Assembly: GCA_944385425.1 (NCBI GenBank)
Contig: CALWXD010000055.1
Span: 1 to 64,000, forward strand
Length of the DNA: 64,000 bases
From: an uncultured Oscillospiraceae bacterium
GTDB taxonomy: Bacteria > Bacillota > Clostridia > Oscillospirales > Oscillospiraceae
Reading direction: 5' to 3'
Shown in pieces: positions 24,739-32,566 of the stretch. The notes under the pieces were generated by a model, which was not told the DNA's origin, searched no databases, and saw only the letters and a program-made list of their open reading frames with translations. Each line of letters begins with the position of its first letter. Positions within the stretch are counted from its first letter, which is position 1. The position numbers and the translations under genes are program-made.

Positions 24739-25324
24739 TTGTTCCCCCTCATTGGTCATGAGATTCCGCCCCCCATTCTCTTTTTGAAAAAAGAGAACGG
24801 GCCGCGGCCGGTCCAAGAGAAAAACTTTTTGGCAGACAGGGATAGCTTGTCCTTTACTCCGCTAAGCTGACCTCCTTTCGCTGCGACTCGTGTCTGCCTG
24901 CGTCTATCACCGCGCTCCCCGCTGATGCTCAGCGCTGCTGCGGCGGCAGGCGGTAGACCCGCCTCATCATCTCTGCCTCACCAGGGCAGCGCGCAGCGGA
25001 GCGGGAAGCGCGGAAAGAGGAGCAGGGGGACACGTCCAGCAGCGAAAGCGGCAAAAAGGGGGGCAAGCGGGCAGGACTTTCCCTGTTCGTTCGGAAGGGC
25101 GCCCTTTTCTTTTCCACCGACCACGGCGCTTTTCTTTTCGGCAAGGCGAAAAGAAAAGGGGGGTGGGAACCGTTTCCCACCCATAAGGGGGGGTGCCCTG
25201 CGCCCGAAGGCGAAACCTCACCTGGGATGGAGGGGAAGGCGGAATGCCGTCCCCCGGCAGGGAGGAGGGGGCCTCGGCTCGGTTAGCCCATGCGGGGGCG
25301 GGCGGACACGCCCGTCCCCTTTTC
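24739..25324. other. Long non-coding gap rich in hairpins between infB and the Xre module
   Basis: 586 bases with no convincing gene. Visible structures: a hairpin TTCTCTTTTT-G-AAAAAAGAGAA (24776-24797); a pair CTTTTCTTTTCG/CGAAAAGAAAAG near 25131-25160; GTGGGAA-CCG-TTTCCCAC near 25163-25180; and a GC-rich terminator-like hairpin followed by TTTTCTT at about 25297-25327. One open frame here has low-complexity composition and is rejected. The region looks like accumulated intergenic repeats and one or more operon terminators. Confidence 0.5.
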
Positions 25325-25513
25325 TTACTCCAGCCTTGTTAGGAGCTCCGCGTCCAGGGAGGCCACGGCCAGCTCCATCCCCAGCTTGAACCCCTGCTCA
25401 AAGGCGTACTGGCCGTAGGCCCTCACCGGGTCGCCGCGCAGGTACTCCGGCACCAGGTCCGGGCGGTAGGGGGCGCACCAGGCATTGAACAACAGCTCAA
25501 AGACAGCCTTCAT
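25325..25513 (-). CDS. Small conserved-type hypothetical protein (62 aa)
   Basis: 62 codons from ATG 25513, with AGGAGG seven bases upstream. The sequence has LFNAWCAPYRPDLVPEYL and FEQGFKLGMELAVASL, faintly like DUF6809-type small proteins, but I cannot identify it with confidence. It is transcribed away from the Xre gene at 25591, and the gap between them holds a perfect inverted repeat, so the two look like a regulator and its target. Confidence 0.6.
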   Translation of the reverse strand: MKAVFELLFNAWCAPYRPDLVPEYLRGDPVRAYGQYAFEQGFKLGMELAVASLDAELLTRLE

Positions 25514-25536
25514 AAGCTACCTCCTAAAGATTCAAA

Positions 25537-25576
25537 ATGTACTTTTAATGTAAGCATATTCCAATTAAAAGTACAT
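25537..25576. promoter_or_regulatory. Inverted-repeat operator between the divergent small ORF and Xre gene
   Basis: ATGTACTTTTAAT (25537-25549) and ATTAAAAGTACAT (25564-25576) are exact complements separated by 14 bases, in the 77-bp divergent intergenic region. On the minus strand TTGGAA and TACATT, 17 bp apart, could form the small gene's promoter within this repeat. A natural binding site for the adjacent Xre protein. Confidence 0.65.
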
Positions 25577-25590
25577 GTTAGGGAGTTCGT

Positions 25591-25809
25591 ATGGAATACA
25601 AACAGTTTTTTTCGGAGAGAGTACACCAATTGAGGAAGAGCAGGGGATTAAGCCAAAAGGAGCTGGGGGAGGTGGTGGGGCTGACCCATAAATCCATCAG
25701 TACCATTGAAAGCGGGCTTTCTTCAACATCCATTGAGAAACTGATTCTTTTGGCCCAATTTTTCAACGTATCCACGGACTACCTCCTGGGCTTGAAGGAC
25801 GAGCTCTGA
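25591..25809 (+). CDS. Xre-family transcriptional regulator (72 aa)
   Basis: 72-residue single-domain Cro/C1-type helix-turn-helix protein: ERVHQLRKSRGLSQKELGEVVGLTHKSISTIE and a C-terminal STDYLLGL typical of Xre repressors. Its coding sequence is clearly less GC-rich than the flanking genes, suggesting later acquisition. It sits between infB and rbfA, which are normally adjacent, and diverges from a 62-codon ORF. Probably a small autoregulated module, possibly a remnant of a mobile element or toxin-antitoxin-like pair. Confidence 0.9.
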   Translation: MEYKQFFSERVHQLRKSRGLSQKELGEVVGLTHKSISTIESGLSSTSIEKLILLAQFFNVSTDYLLGLKDEL

Positions 25810-25825
25810 GGGGAAAGGAGAGACT

Positions 25826-26221
25826 ATGGCAAGCAACCGTATCGGCCGCATCAACGAGGAGATCCAGCGGGAGCTCAGCGCCCTTCTGCGGACGCTGAAG
25901 GACCCCCGTCTCCAGAGCGGCCTTCTGACCGTCACCCATGTGGACACCACCAGCGACCTAAGGTACGCCAAGGTCTATGTGTCCGCCCTGGACAAGGCCC
26001 AGGAGAAGGACATGCTGAAGGGGCTGAAGTCCGCCGCCGGGTATCTCCGGCGGGAGCTGGGGATGGCGCTGCAGCTGCGGTACACCCCCCAGCTGCAGTT
26101 TATCGCCGACGACTCCATCCAGAAAGGGGCCCACATCCTGGAGATGCTGCGGGACCCCGCGGTGGTCAAGCCGCCCAACCCCGCCAACGAGGGGATTGTT
26201 CTGGAGGATGAGGAGGAGTAA
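25826..26221 (+). CDS. rbfA: Ribosome-binding factor A
   Basis: 131-residue KH-like 30S maturation factor. Hallmarks are NRIGRINEEIQRELSALLRTLKDPRL at the N-terminus, VTHVDTTSDLRYAKVYVS and a terminal acidic tail. AAAGGAGAG lies upstream of the ATG. It starts only 16 bp after the xre gene and 3 bp before nrnA, so it may be transcribed from the xre promoter as well as from the main operon promoter. Confidence 0.96.
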   Translation: MASNRIGRINEEIQRELSALLRTLKDPRLQSGLLTVTHVDTTSDLRYAKVYVSALDKAQEKDMLKGLKSAAGYLRRELGMALQLRYTPQLQFIADDSIQKGAHILEMLRDPAVVKPPNPANEGIVLEDEEE

Positions 26222-26224
26222 GCC

Positions 26225-27199
26225 ATGACGGTACAGCAGGCCGCCGCCCTTTTGAAGGGGCAGGACCGGATTTTGATTTTGACCCACCGCCGCCCCGACG
26301 GGGACACGGTGGGCTGCGCCGCGGCGCTGTGCGCCGCCCTGCGGCAGCTGGGGAAGACCGCCTATATCCACCCCAACCCGGACGTCACCAGGATCAACGC
26401 CGTCTACGCCCAGCCCTACTGGGCGCCGGAGGGGTTCGCGCCGGACTTTGTGGTGTCGGTGGACATCGCGGCAAGGCAGCTGTTCTACCCGGCGGCGGAG
26501 ACCTATCTCCAGCGGGGGGTGGACCTGGCCGTCGACCACCACCCCTCCCAGGAGTTTTTTGCCAAAGAGACCTGCCTGGAGGCGGACAGGGCCGCCTGCG
26601 GGGAGATTGTCTACGCCATCTGCCGGGAGCTGGGGGAGATCACCCAGGAGATCGCCCTGCCCCTCTACGCGGCCATCGCCACGGATACGGGCTGCTTTGT
26701 CTACGCCAACACCACCGCCAACACCCACGCCGTGGCGGCGGCGCTGCTGGAGACGGGGATCGACTACTTCTCCGTCAACAAGCGCCACTTCCGCACCAAG
26801 AGCCCCCGGCGGCTGGCGCTGGAGGCGGAGCTCATCTCCCACATGGAGTATTTTGACCAGGGGCGGGGAGCCGTTATGTCCATCCCCCTGTCCCTTATGG
26901 AGCGCCTGGGGGCCACGGAGGAGGACGCGGAGGACCTCTCCTCCTTGCTTACCGTGGCGGAGGGAGTGGACTGCGGCGCGCTGCTGCGGGAGCTGCGGCC
27001 CGGGGAGTGGAAGCTCTCCCTGCGCACCGGGGCCAACGGCCGGGTGAACGCCAGCCAGGTTTGCCGCCGGTTTGGCGGCGGCGGCCACGCCATGGCCGCC
27101 GGGGCCACCCTCCAGGGCAGCCTGGAGGAGGTCAAGCGGGCGGTGATGGACGCGGCCCTGGCGGCGGGCGGCAAGCCCTCCGCCGCAGACGGGGGCTGA
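26225..27199 (+). CDS. nrnA: Bifunctional oligoribonuclease/PAP phosphatase NrnA (DHH family)
   Basis: 324-residue phosphoesterase that degrades very short RNAs and dephosphorylates pAp. DHH motifs: THRRPDGDTVG (motif I), VVSVDIA (II), VDHHPSQEFF (III), ATDTGCFVYANTT (IV). The C-terminal DHHA1 domain ends in FGGGGHAMAAG. It lies between rbfA and truB, the classic Firmicutes position. Confidence 0.96.
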   Translation: MTVQQAAALLKGQDRILILTHRRPDGDTVGCAAALCAALRQLGKTAYIHPNPDVTRINAVYAQPYWAPEGFAPDFVVSVDIAARQLFYPAAETYLQRGVDLAVDHHPSQEFFAKETCLEADRAACGEIVYAICRELGEITQEIALPLYAAIATDTGCFVYANTTANTHAVAAALLETGIDYFSVNKRHFRTKSPRRLALEAELISHMEYFDQGRGAVMSIPLSLMERLGATEEDAEDLSSLLTVAEGVDCGALLRELRPGEWKLSLRTGANGRVNASQVCRRFGGGGHAMAAGATLQGSLEEVKRAVMDAALAAGGKPSAADGG

Positions 27200-27206
27200 G
27201 CCGGGG

Positions 27207-28079
27207 ATGCGGATGAACGACGGGATTTTTGTGATTGACAAGCCCTCCGGCTGGACCAGCATGGACGTCTGCGCCAAGGTCCGGGGGATCCTGCACCAGA
27301 AACGGGTGGGCCACGGCGGCACCCTGGACCCCATGGCCACCGGCGTGCTGCCGGTGTTTGTGGGCAGCGCTACCCGGGCGGTGGAGTTTGCCGAGGGCGG
27401 GGACAAGGAGTACCTGGCCACCTTGACCCTTGGGGTCACCACCAACACCCAGGACAGCACCGGCCAGGTGCTGCGGCGCTGCCCGGTGACGGCTACGGAG
27501 GGGATGGTGGAGGCGGTACTGCCCCGGTTTACCGGGGAGATCCAGCAGGTGCCCCCCATGTACTCCGCCATCAAGCGCCAGGGCGTCAAGCTCTACGAGC
27601 TGGCCCGGAGGGGCGTGGAGGTGGAGCGGCAGCCGCGGCCGGTGACCATCTACGCCCTGGAGCTTTTGGAGCGGCTGGACGAGGCCAGCTATGTGCTGCG
27701 GGTCCTCTGCTCCAAGGGGACGTACATCCGGACGCTGTGCCACGACATCGGCCAGGCCCTGGGCTGCGGCGGCGTGATGAGCAGCCTTAGGCGGACCATG
27801 GCCGCCGGCTTTACCATCCACCAGGCGGTGACGCTGGAGGAGGTGGAGGAGAGGGGGGCGGAGCTGCTGCTGCCCACGGACCATTTCTTTGCCCAGTATC
27901 CCGCCTTCACCCTCTTGACGGCGGGGCAGGAGAAGCGCTGCCGCAACGGCAACCCCATCCAGACGGAGGGCCTGTCGCCGGGGCTGTACCGGGTATATGG
28001 CCGGGACGGCGCGTTTTTGTGCCTCAGCGACTACCGGGACGGGCAGCTGGTGTCCGTCAAGAACTTCTTTGGCGGATAG
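27207..28079 (+). CDS. truB: tRNA pseudouridine(55) synthase TruB
   Basis: 290-residue enzyme that makes pseudouridine 55 in the T loop of tRNAs. The catalytic aspartate is in GGTLDPMATGVL (about residue 41). Other conserved parts are IDKPSGWTS, QQVPPMYSAIKRQG and CSKGTYIRTLCHDIGQAL, followed by a C-terminal PUA-like domain. The start could be ATG 27207 or ATG 27213; the latter has GGGG at a better distance. Confidence 0.96.
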   Translation: MRMNDGIFVIDKPSGWTSMDVCAKVRGILHQKRVGHGGTLDPMATGVLPVFVGSATRAVEFAEGGDKEYLATLTLGVTTNTQDSTGQVLRRCPVTATEGMVEAVLPRFTGEIQQVPPMYSAIKRQGVKLYELARRGVEVERQPRPVTIYALELLERLDEASYVLRVLCSKGTYIRTLCHDIGQALGCGGVMSSLRRTMAAGFTIHQAVTLEEVEERGAELLLPTDHFFAQYPAFTLLTAGQEKRCRNGNPIQTEGLSPGLYRVYGRDGAFLCLSDYRDGQLVSVKNFFGG

Positions 28080-28090
28080 GGGGGAGCGGC

Positions 28091-28630
28091 ATGGAGACAA
28101 GCGGGCAGTATGCCATTGCCCTGGGCTTTTTCGACGGGATCCACCTGGGGCACCAGTCCCTGCTGCGGCGGACGGTGGAGCGGGCGGAGGAGCGGGGCAT
28201 GCGCCCGGCGGTGTTCACCTTCGACCGGCCGCCCCGGGAGGTGGTCACCGGCCAGCCGGTGCCCCTTCTCACCACGCCGGAGCAGCGCTGCGCCATCATC
28301 CACCGGCTGTTCCCCATCGACACGGTGATCGTGGCCCCCTTTGACCGGGAGATGATGGCCATGGAGTGGGACGCTTACCTGGACCTGCTGGTGGAGCGGT
28401 TCCGCGCCGGCTGGCTGGTGGCGGGCTATGACCACCGCTTTGGCCACAAGAACCGGGGGACCCCCCAGCTGCTCCAGCGCTACTGCCAGGCCCGCGGCCT
28501 GGGCTGCGACATCATGCCGCCGGTGGCGCTGGACGGCGTCACCGTCAGCTCTACCTACATCCGCTCCCTGCTGGACCGGGGGGATGTGGAGGCCGCCCGG
28601 CGTTTCCTGGGCCACAGCCTGCTGGTGTAG
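28091..28630 (+). CDS. FAD synthetase domain protein (RibF N-terminal half only)
   Basis: 179-residue nucleotidyltransferase matching the FMN adenylyltransferase half of RibF: LGFFDGIHLGHQSLL and the ISSxxIR-type motif VSSTYIRSLL. It stops at GHSLLV, where bifunctional RibF (about 310 residues) would continue into the riboflavin kinase domain, and no kinase domain is encoded downstream before the terminator. So this is either a specialised monofunctional FAD synthetase, with flavokinase elsewhere, or a truncated enzyme. The position after truB is where ribF normally sits. Confidence 0.88.
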   Translation: METSGQYAIALGFFDGIHLGHQSLLRRTVERAEERGMRPAVFTFDRPPREVVTGQPVPLLTTPEQRCAIIHRLFPIDTVIVAPFDREMMAMEWDAYLDLLVERFRAGWLVAGYDHRFGHKNRGTPQLLQRYCQARGLGCDIMPPVALDGVTVSSTYIRSLLDRGDVEAARRFLGHSLLV

Positions 28631-28654
28631 CGGCGGCATCCTTCCAGAAAAGCA

Positions 28655-28701
28655 AAAAAGCGCCTGTTTACTGGGAAAACCCCGGTAAACAGGCGCTTTT
28701 T
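28655..28701. terminator. Bidirectional terminator between ribF-like and VWA genes
   Basis: A perfect 17-bp stem (28655-28671 with 28685-28701) carries A and T runs at its base, suitable for stopping both the plus-strand translation operon and the convergent VWA gene. Confidence 0.92.
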
Positions 28702-28720
28702 CTTTCAAAAGGAGGCCGTG

Positions 28721-29998
28721 TTATCCCTGCATCAGCTTCCGGCAGGCGTAGGCCAGCTCGCTGAGGGTGCTGCAGGGGAGCATCTGGCAGGAAGCGGACA
28801 GGGTCATGACGCTGCGGATGTATTCCCACTTCTGCTGGGGGATGGGGTTGAGCAGCAGCACCCGCCCCGCCTGCCGCCGCGCCTCCCCCAGGGCCCGGCC
28901 CGCCCGGGGCAGGTCGATGGTCTTGGTGTCGGAGAGGATGATGAGGGTGGTGGCGGGGGAGAACACCGCCGGCCGCATGGCCGAGAGGATCTCCAGGGCG
29001 GTGCCCAGGTCCGTCCCCTTGCCGAAGAGGCCGGAGGCCTTCACCTCGTCCCGGAAGGCGTCCATATTCTGCAGGGCGAAGGCGTCCACCTCCCGCACCC
29101 GCTCGGAGAAGAGGAAGGTCCGGGAGGACTCGGAGATGTCGGACAGGGACTTGATGAACCGCAGGGCGAACTCGGAGAACTGGAGCATGGAGCCGGACAC
29201 GTCGCACAGCAGCACCAGCCGGCGGCGTTTCCGCCGCTTCTGCCGGAAGGACAGGCGGTAGAGGCTGCCCCCGGTCTCCAGGGCCCGGCGGATGGTGCGC
29301 TTGAAGTCCAGGGCGCCCCGGCGGCCGGCGTGGAATTTCCGGGCGGACAGCTCTGCGTTGAGCTGCTGGGCGATCTTGGCGATGAGGGCCGTGGCCCGGG
29401 GGATATCCGACTCCTGGAAACGGGAGATGTCCCGGTAGAGGAGGCCCATATCCGGGTCCATGGCCTCCTCGCAGCCCACCTCCGCGTCCTCCAGCAGCAT
29501 CTGCTGCTCCAGGAGAAAGCGCGTGAACACCGAGCGGATGAAGTTGGCGTAGAGGTCGGGGCTGCGATCCAGGTTCTCCTGGGACTTCTCCAAAATCCGC
29601 CGCAGCTCCTGCCGTTTCTCCTCCGGCATGCTGAGGTACACGTCCTTTAGGTCCTCCCGCAGGTCCATGGGCCGTCCCCGGACCTGCAGCTCCTCCTCCG
29701 CCTGGGCCCGGCGGCGGTCCAGCTCCTCCGCCTCCGCCCGTTTCCGGGCCAGCACGGCGCTGCGCCGGTCCAGGCTGATGAAAAACTCGTCAAAGGTCTG
29801 GCAGAAGGCGGCCTGCTCCGGCTGGGACTTGGCGTACACGGCGCAGAGGGCCGTCCGCACCACGGACCGGTCCTCCATCCCCAGCGCCTCCAGAATGGCG
29901 CAGGCGTCCGCCGTCTCCTGCAGGCCCACCGTGAGCCCCGCCTGGCGGAGAAGGAAGGAGAACTCCGTCAGCTTCTCCAGGTACACGCTCTCGCCCAT
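28721..29998 (-). CDS. CoxE-like VWA domain protein
   Basis: 425-residue cytoplasmic protein with a C-terminal von Willebrand A domain; the MIDAS motif is LLCDVSGSM. The N-terminal half is helical and charged (EFSFLLRQAGLTVGLQETADACAILEAL), as in CoxE-type partners of MoxR ATPases. It has no signal peptide. The ATG at 29998 overlaps the stop of the upstream AAA gene (ATGA). In known systems such pairs act as a chaperone that inserts metal or activates an enzyme; no client gene is adjacent. Confidence 0.9.
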   Translation of the reverse strand: MGESVYLEKLTEFSFLLRQAGLTVGLQETADACAILEALGMEDRSVVRTALCAVYAKSQPEQAAFCQTFDEFFISLDRRSAVLARKRAEAEELDRRRAQAEEELQVRGRPMDLREDLKDVYLSMPEEKRQELRRILEKSQENLDRSPDLYANFIRSVFTRFLLEQQMLLEDAEVGCEEAMDPDMGLLYRDISRFQESDIPRATALIAKIAQQLNAELSARKFHAGRRGALDFKRTIRRALETGGSLYRLSFRQKRRKRRRLVLLCDVSGSMLQFSEFALRFIKSLSDISESSRTFLFSERVREVDAFALQNMDAFRDEVKASGLFGKGTDLGTALEILSAMRPAVFSPATTLIILSDTKTIDLPRAGRALGEARRQAGRVLLLNPIPQQKWEYIRSVMTLSASCQMLPCSTLSELAYACRKLMQG

Positions 29999-30990
29999 CA
30001 CAGCGCCCTCGGCACCTTCAGCGTCCGCCCGTCCGGCTCCCTGTCGGCTGCCTGCTGGGCGCGCTGGATCTTTGCCGTGTCGTCCGCCTCGCCGGTATGG
30101 GGGTGGCGGTGGCCGCAGCCCTCGTGGCCGCAGGCGCACGCCGCCTCCTCCCCGGCGGCAAAGGCCGCCTGCTGGTCCTCGCTGTTTTTCAGCACAAAGC
30201 CGCTGGTCTGCCGGATGGCCTCGTCGGTGAGGTCGCTGATCCCCAGGGCCTCCAGCGCCGCCACCCAGTCCAGGGTCTCGGCGATGGAGGGCTTTTTCAA
30301 AATGGCGGTGTTCTCCCGGAGATTGTGGATGGCCTGGGCCACCTGGACAGCCAGGCGCTCGTTGGCGTTGGGGAGCTTGGCGCGGATGATGGCCACCTCC
30401 TTGTCGATGTCCGGGTACTGGATATAGAGGTAGGCGCAGCGGCGGCGCAGGGCCTCGCTGAGGGGGCGGGTGCGGTTGGAGGTCAGCACCACAAAGGGGA
30501 TGGAGCTGGCGCGGATGGTCCCCACCTCGGGGATGGTGACCTGCATCTCGGACAGCAGCTCCAGCAAAAAGGCCTCAAACTCCTCGTCGGCCTTGTCGAT
30601 CTCGTCGATCAGCAGCACCACCGGCTCCCTGGAGCGGATGGACTTCAAAAGCGGCCGCTCCAGGAGGTACTCGTCGCTGAAGAGGGAACGGGTCAAGGTG
30701 CCGCTGTCCACCCGGTCCCGGTCCACCTGAATGCTGAGCAGCTGCTTCTGGTAGTTCCACTCGTAGAGGGCCTTGCTCTCGTCCAGCCCCTCGTAGCACT
30801 GCAGCCGCACCAGCTCCCGGTCCAGGGCCTGGGCCATCACCTTGGCGATCTCCGTCTTCCCCACGCCGGCGGCCCCCTCGATCAAAAGGGGACGGCCCAG
30901 CTGAAGGGCCACCAGCAGCGTGGTGGCCACCTGGTCGTCACAGATATAGCGGGCGGCGTCCAGCCGCGCCTTCAAAGTCGTCAGATCCAT
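29998..30990 (-). CDS. MoxR-family AAA ATPase with Cys/His-rich C-terminal tail
   Basis: 330-residue AAA+ ATPase. Walker A is GAAGVGKTE at about residues 39-47, Walker B LLIDEIDKAD, with sensor 1 VLTSNRTRPL and the arginine-containing SEALRRRC. The last about 50 residues carry CACGHEGCGHRHPH (around residues 282-296), an unusual cluster of three Cys and four His that could bind metal; ordinary CoxD/MoxR proteins lack it. GGAG is seven bases before the ATG at 30990. Translationally coupled to the VWA gene. Confidence 0.92.
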   Translation of the reverse strand: MDLTTLKARLDAARYICDDQVATTLLVALQLGRPLLIEGAAGVGKTEIAKVMAQALDRELVRLQCYEGLDESKALYEWNYQKQLLSIQVDRDRVDSGTLTRSLFSDEYLLERPLLKSIRSREPVVLLIDEIDKADEEFEAFLLELLSEMQVTIPEVGTIRASSIPFVVLTSNRTRPLSEALRRRCAYLYIQYPDIDKEVAIIRAKLPNANERLAVQVAQAIHNLRENTAILKKPSIAETLDWVAALEALGISDLTDEAIRQTSGFVLKNSEDQQAAFAAGEEAACACGHEGCGHRHPHTGEADDTAKIQRAQQAADREPDGRTLKVPRAL

Positions 30991-31077
30991 ACGTCCGCTC
31001 CATTCCTTTTTGTGGATTCGCCCCAGTTTACCACATTTTTTTGAAAAATGTAAGAGGGAGTTGGCGCCAGGGGCCGG

Positions 31078-31112
31078 AAAAAACACCCCGGCAGCGCGCT
31101 GCCGGGGTGTTT
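31078..31112 (-). terminator. Intrinsic terminator after diaminopropionate ammonia-lyase
   Basis: A 15-bp stem (31081-31095 with 31098-31112) follows the dpaL stop codon; on the minus strand it ends in a run of U. Confidence 0.9.
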
Positions 31113-31128
31113 AGCGGGGAAGGGCGGC

Positions 31129-32343
31129 TTACACCGTGGGATACTCCCCGTCCCACAGCACCTTGCGAAATTTTAGGGGGTCGGTGTTGCCCTCGGTGGA
31201 GAACAGCAGCACCTGGCTGAACCGGTCACGCCCCAGGTAATCCCGGAGGGCCTTGTACTCGTCGGTCTCCATCAGCGCGGCGATGAGCCCCATGGTCACC
31301 GCGCCGGACTCGCCGGAGATCACCGTGGGGTCCCCCTTCACCGGCACGCCCAGCATCCGCATGCCCCGGGCGCTGACCCAGTCGGGGCAGGAGACGAAGG
31401 CGTTGACGTGGTTGCGGAGAATGTCCCAGGAGATGATGTTGGGCTCGCCGCAGGCGAGGCCCGCCATAATGGTCTGCAGATCCCCGGTGACGATGCGGGG
31501 CTCCCCGTCGCCGGCCAGGGCGCCGCGGTAGAGGCAGTCAGCCGCCCGGGCCTCCACCACGATGAATTTGGGCGGGTCATTGGGGAAGAGGTTTGCGAAG
31601 TAGCCGATCACCGCGCCGGCCAGGCTCCCTACCCCGGCCTGGACAAAGACGTGGCTGGGGCGGTTGACGCCCACCTGCCGCAGCTGGTCGGCGGCCTCGT
31701 TTGCCATGGTGCCGTAGCCCTGCATGATCCAGGTGGGGATCTCCGTATACCCCTCCCAGGCGGTGTCCTGCACGATGACGCCGTGGCGGGTCTTGGCGGC
31801 CTCGGCGGCGGCCATGCGGACGCAGTCGTCGTAGTTCACGTCCTCGATGGTGACCTGGGCGCCCTCCTTCTTGATGTTCTCATAGCGGGCCTGGCTGGAG
31901 CCCTTGGGCATGTGGACCACCGCCTTCTGCCCCAGCTTATGGGCGGCCCAGGCGATGCCGCGGCCGTGGTTGCCGTCGGTGGCGGTGAAGAAGGTGGCGT
32001 GGCCAAACTCCTTCTCGCACTGCTCGCTGGTGAGGTAGTCGTAGGTCATCTCCGAGACGTGACGGCCCATCTGGTGGGCGATGTACCGGGCCATGGCGAA
32101 GGAGCCGCCCAGGACCTTGAAGGCGTTGAGGCCGAAACGGAAGGACTCGTCCTTCACAAAGAGGCCGCCCAGCCCCAGGTAGCTGGCCATGCCGTTGAGC
32201 TGGGCCAGGGGGGTGACGGAATACTGGGGAAAGCTGCTGTGGAAAAAGCGGGCCTTGGCCACCTCCGCCAGGGCCATCAGCGGCAGGTTGTGGTCGTCGC
32301 TGGCCGGCATGTGGTTATCTACCCATTTGATCGGTTCTTTCAT
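31129..32343 (-). CDS. dpaL: Diaminopropionate ammonia-lyase
   Basis: 404-residue PLP enzyme of the YgeX/DpaL family that converts 2,3-diaminopropionate to pyruvate and ammonia. The PLP lysine is in LNAFKVLGG (about residue 76). Other matches are FTATDGNHGRGIAWAA, MPKGSSQARYENI and VFVQAGVGSLAGAV. Length equals that of E. coli YgeX. It is a single-gene unit here, without the purine/amidohydrolase genes that accompany ygeX in E. coli. Confidence 0.95.
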   Translation of the reverse strand: MKEPIKWVDNHMPASDDHNLPLMALAEVAKARFFHSSFPQYSVTPLAQLNGMASYLGLGGLFVKDESFRFGLNAFKVLGGSFAMARYIAHQMGRHVSEMTYDYLTSEQCEKEFGHATFFTATDGNHGRGIAWAAHKLGQKAVVHMPKGSSQARYENIKKEGAQVTIEDVNYDDCVRMAAAEAAKTRHGVIVQDTAWEGYTEIPTWIMQGYGTMANEAADQLRQVGVNRPSHVFVQAGVGSLAGAVIGYFANLFPNDPPKFIVVEARAADCLYRGALAGDGEPRIVTGDLQTIMAGLACGEPNIISWDILRNHVNAFVSCPDWVSARGMRMLGVPVKGDPTVISGESGAVTMGLIAALMETDEYKALRDYLGRDRFSQVLLFSTEGNTDPLKFRKVLWDGEYPTV

Positions 32344-32402
32344 ATCGTCGCACCCTCATAAAAAATTTCAGATTCACAGATTTTTTGTTTGGTTCCGCCG
32401 CA

Positions 32403-32430
32403 ATCATACCATAAATCAAGCGGAAGTCAA
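32403..32430 (-). promoter_or_regulatory. Promoter of dpaL
   Basis: On the minus strand TTGACT (32425-32430) and TATGAT (32403-32408) are 16 bp apart; TGG precedes the -10. An AT-rich leader of about 50 bases leads to the start codon. Confidence 0.65.
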
Positions 32431-32509
32431 GGGCGTTCCCCCGAAAATCTTGCACAAAAAGAGGGGGGAGGGCGGGGCGGTTTTGGTGGAGGAGGGAGAG
32501 GCGGCGGAA

Positions 32510-32553
32510 GGAGAAAGCCCGTCCCCGCCGGAGGGAGGCCCGGCGGGGACGGG
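32510..32553 (-). terminator. Terminator after the P-type ATPase gene
   Basis: A perfect 14-bp GC-rich stem (32518-32531 with 32540-32553) followed on the minus strand by CTTTCTCC. Confidence 0.7.
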
Positions 32554-32566
32554 GAGGGGGTCAGCC

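Noticed and set aside
21993..24752. A 919-codon open frame antisense to infB
   Set aside because: It is the mirror of a GC-rich coding sequence (His/Gly/Leu-rich, no domain) and lies wholly over a certain gene.
24925..25389. A 154-codon open frame in the infB-rbfA gap
   Set aside because: Composition is Arg/Pro/Gly-rich low complexity, no ribosome-binding site is evident, it runs through several hairpins, and it overlaps the better-supported small gene on the other strand.
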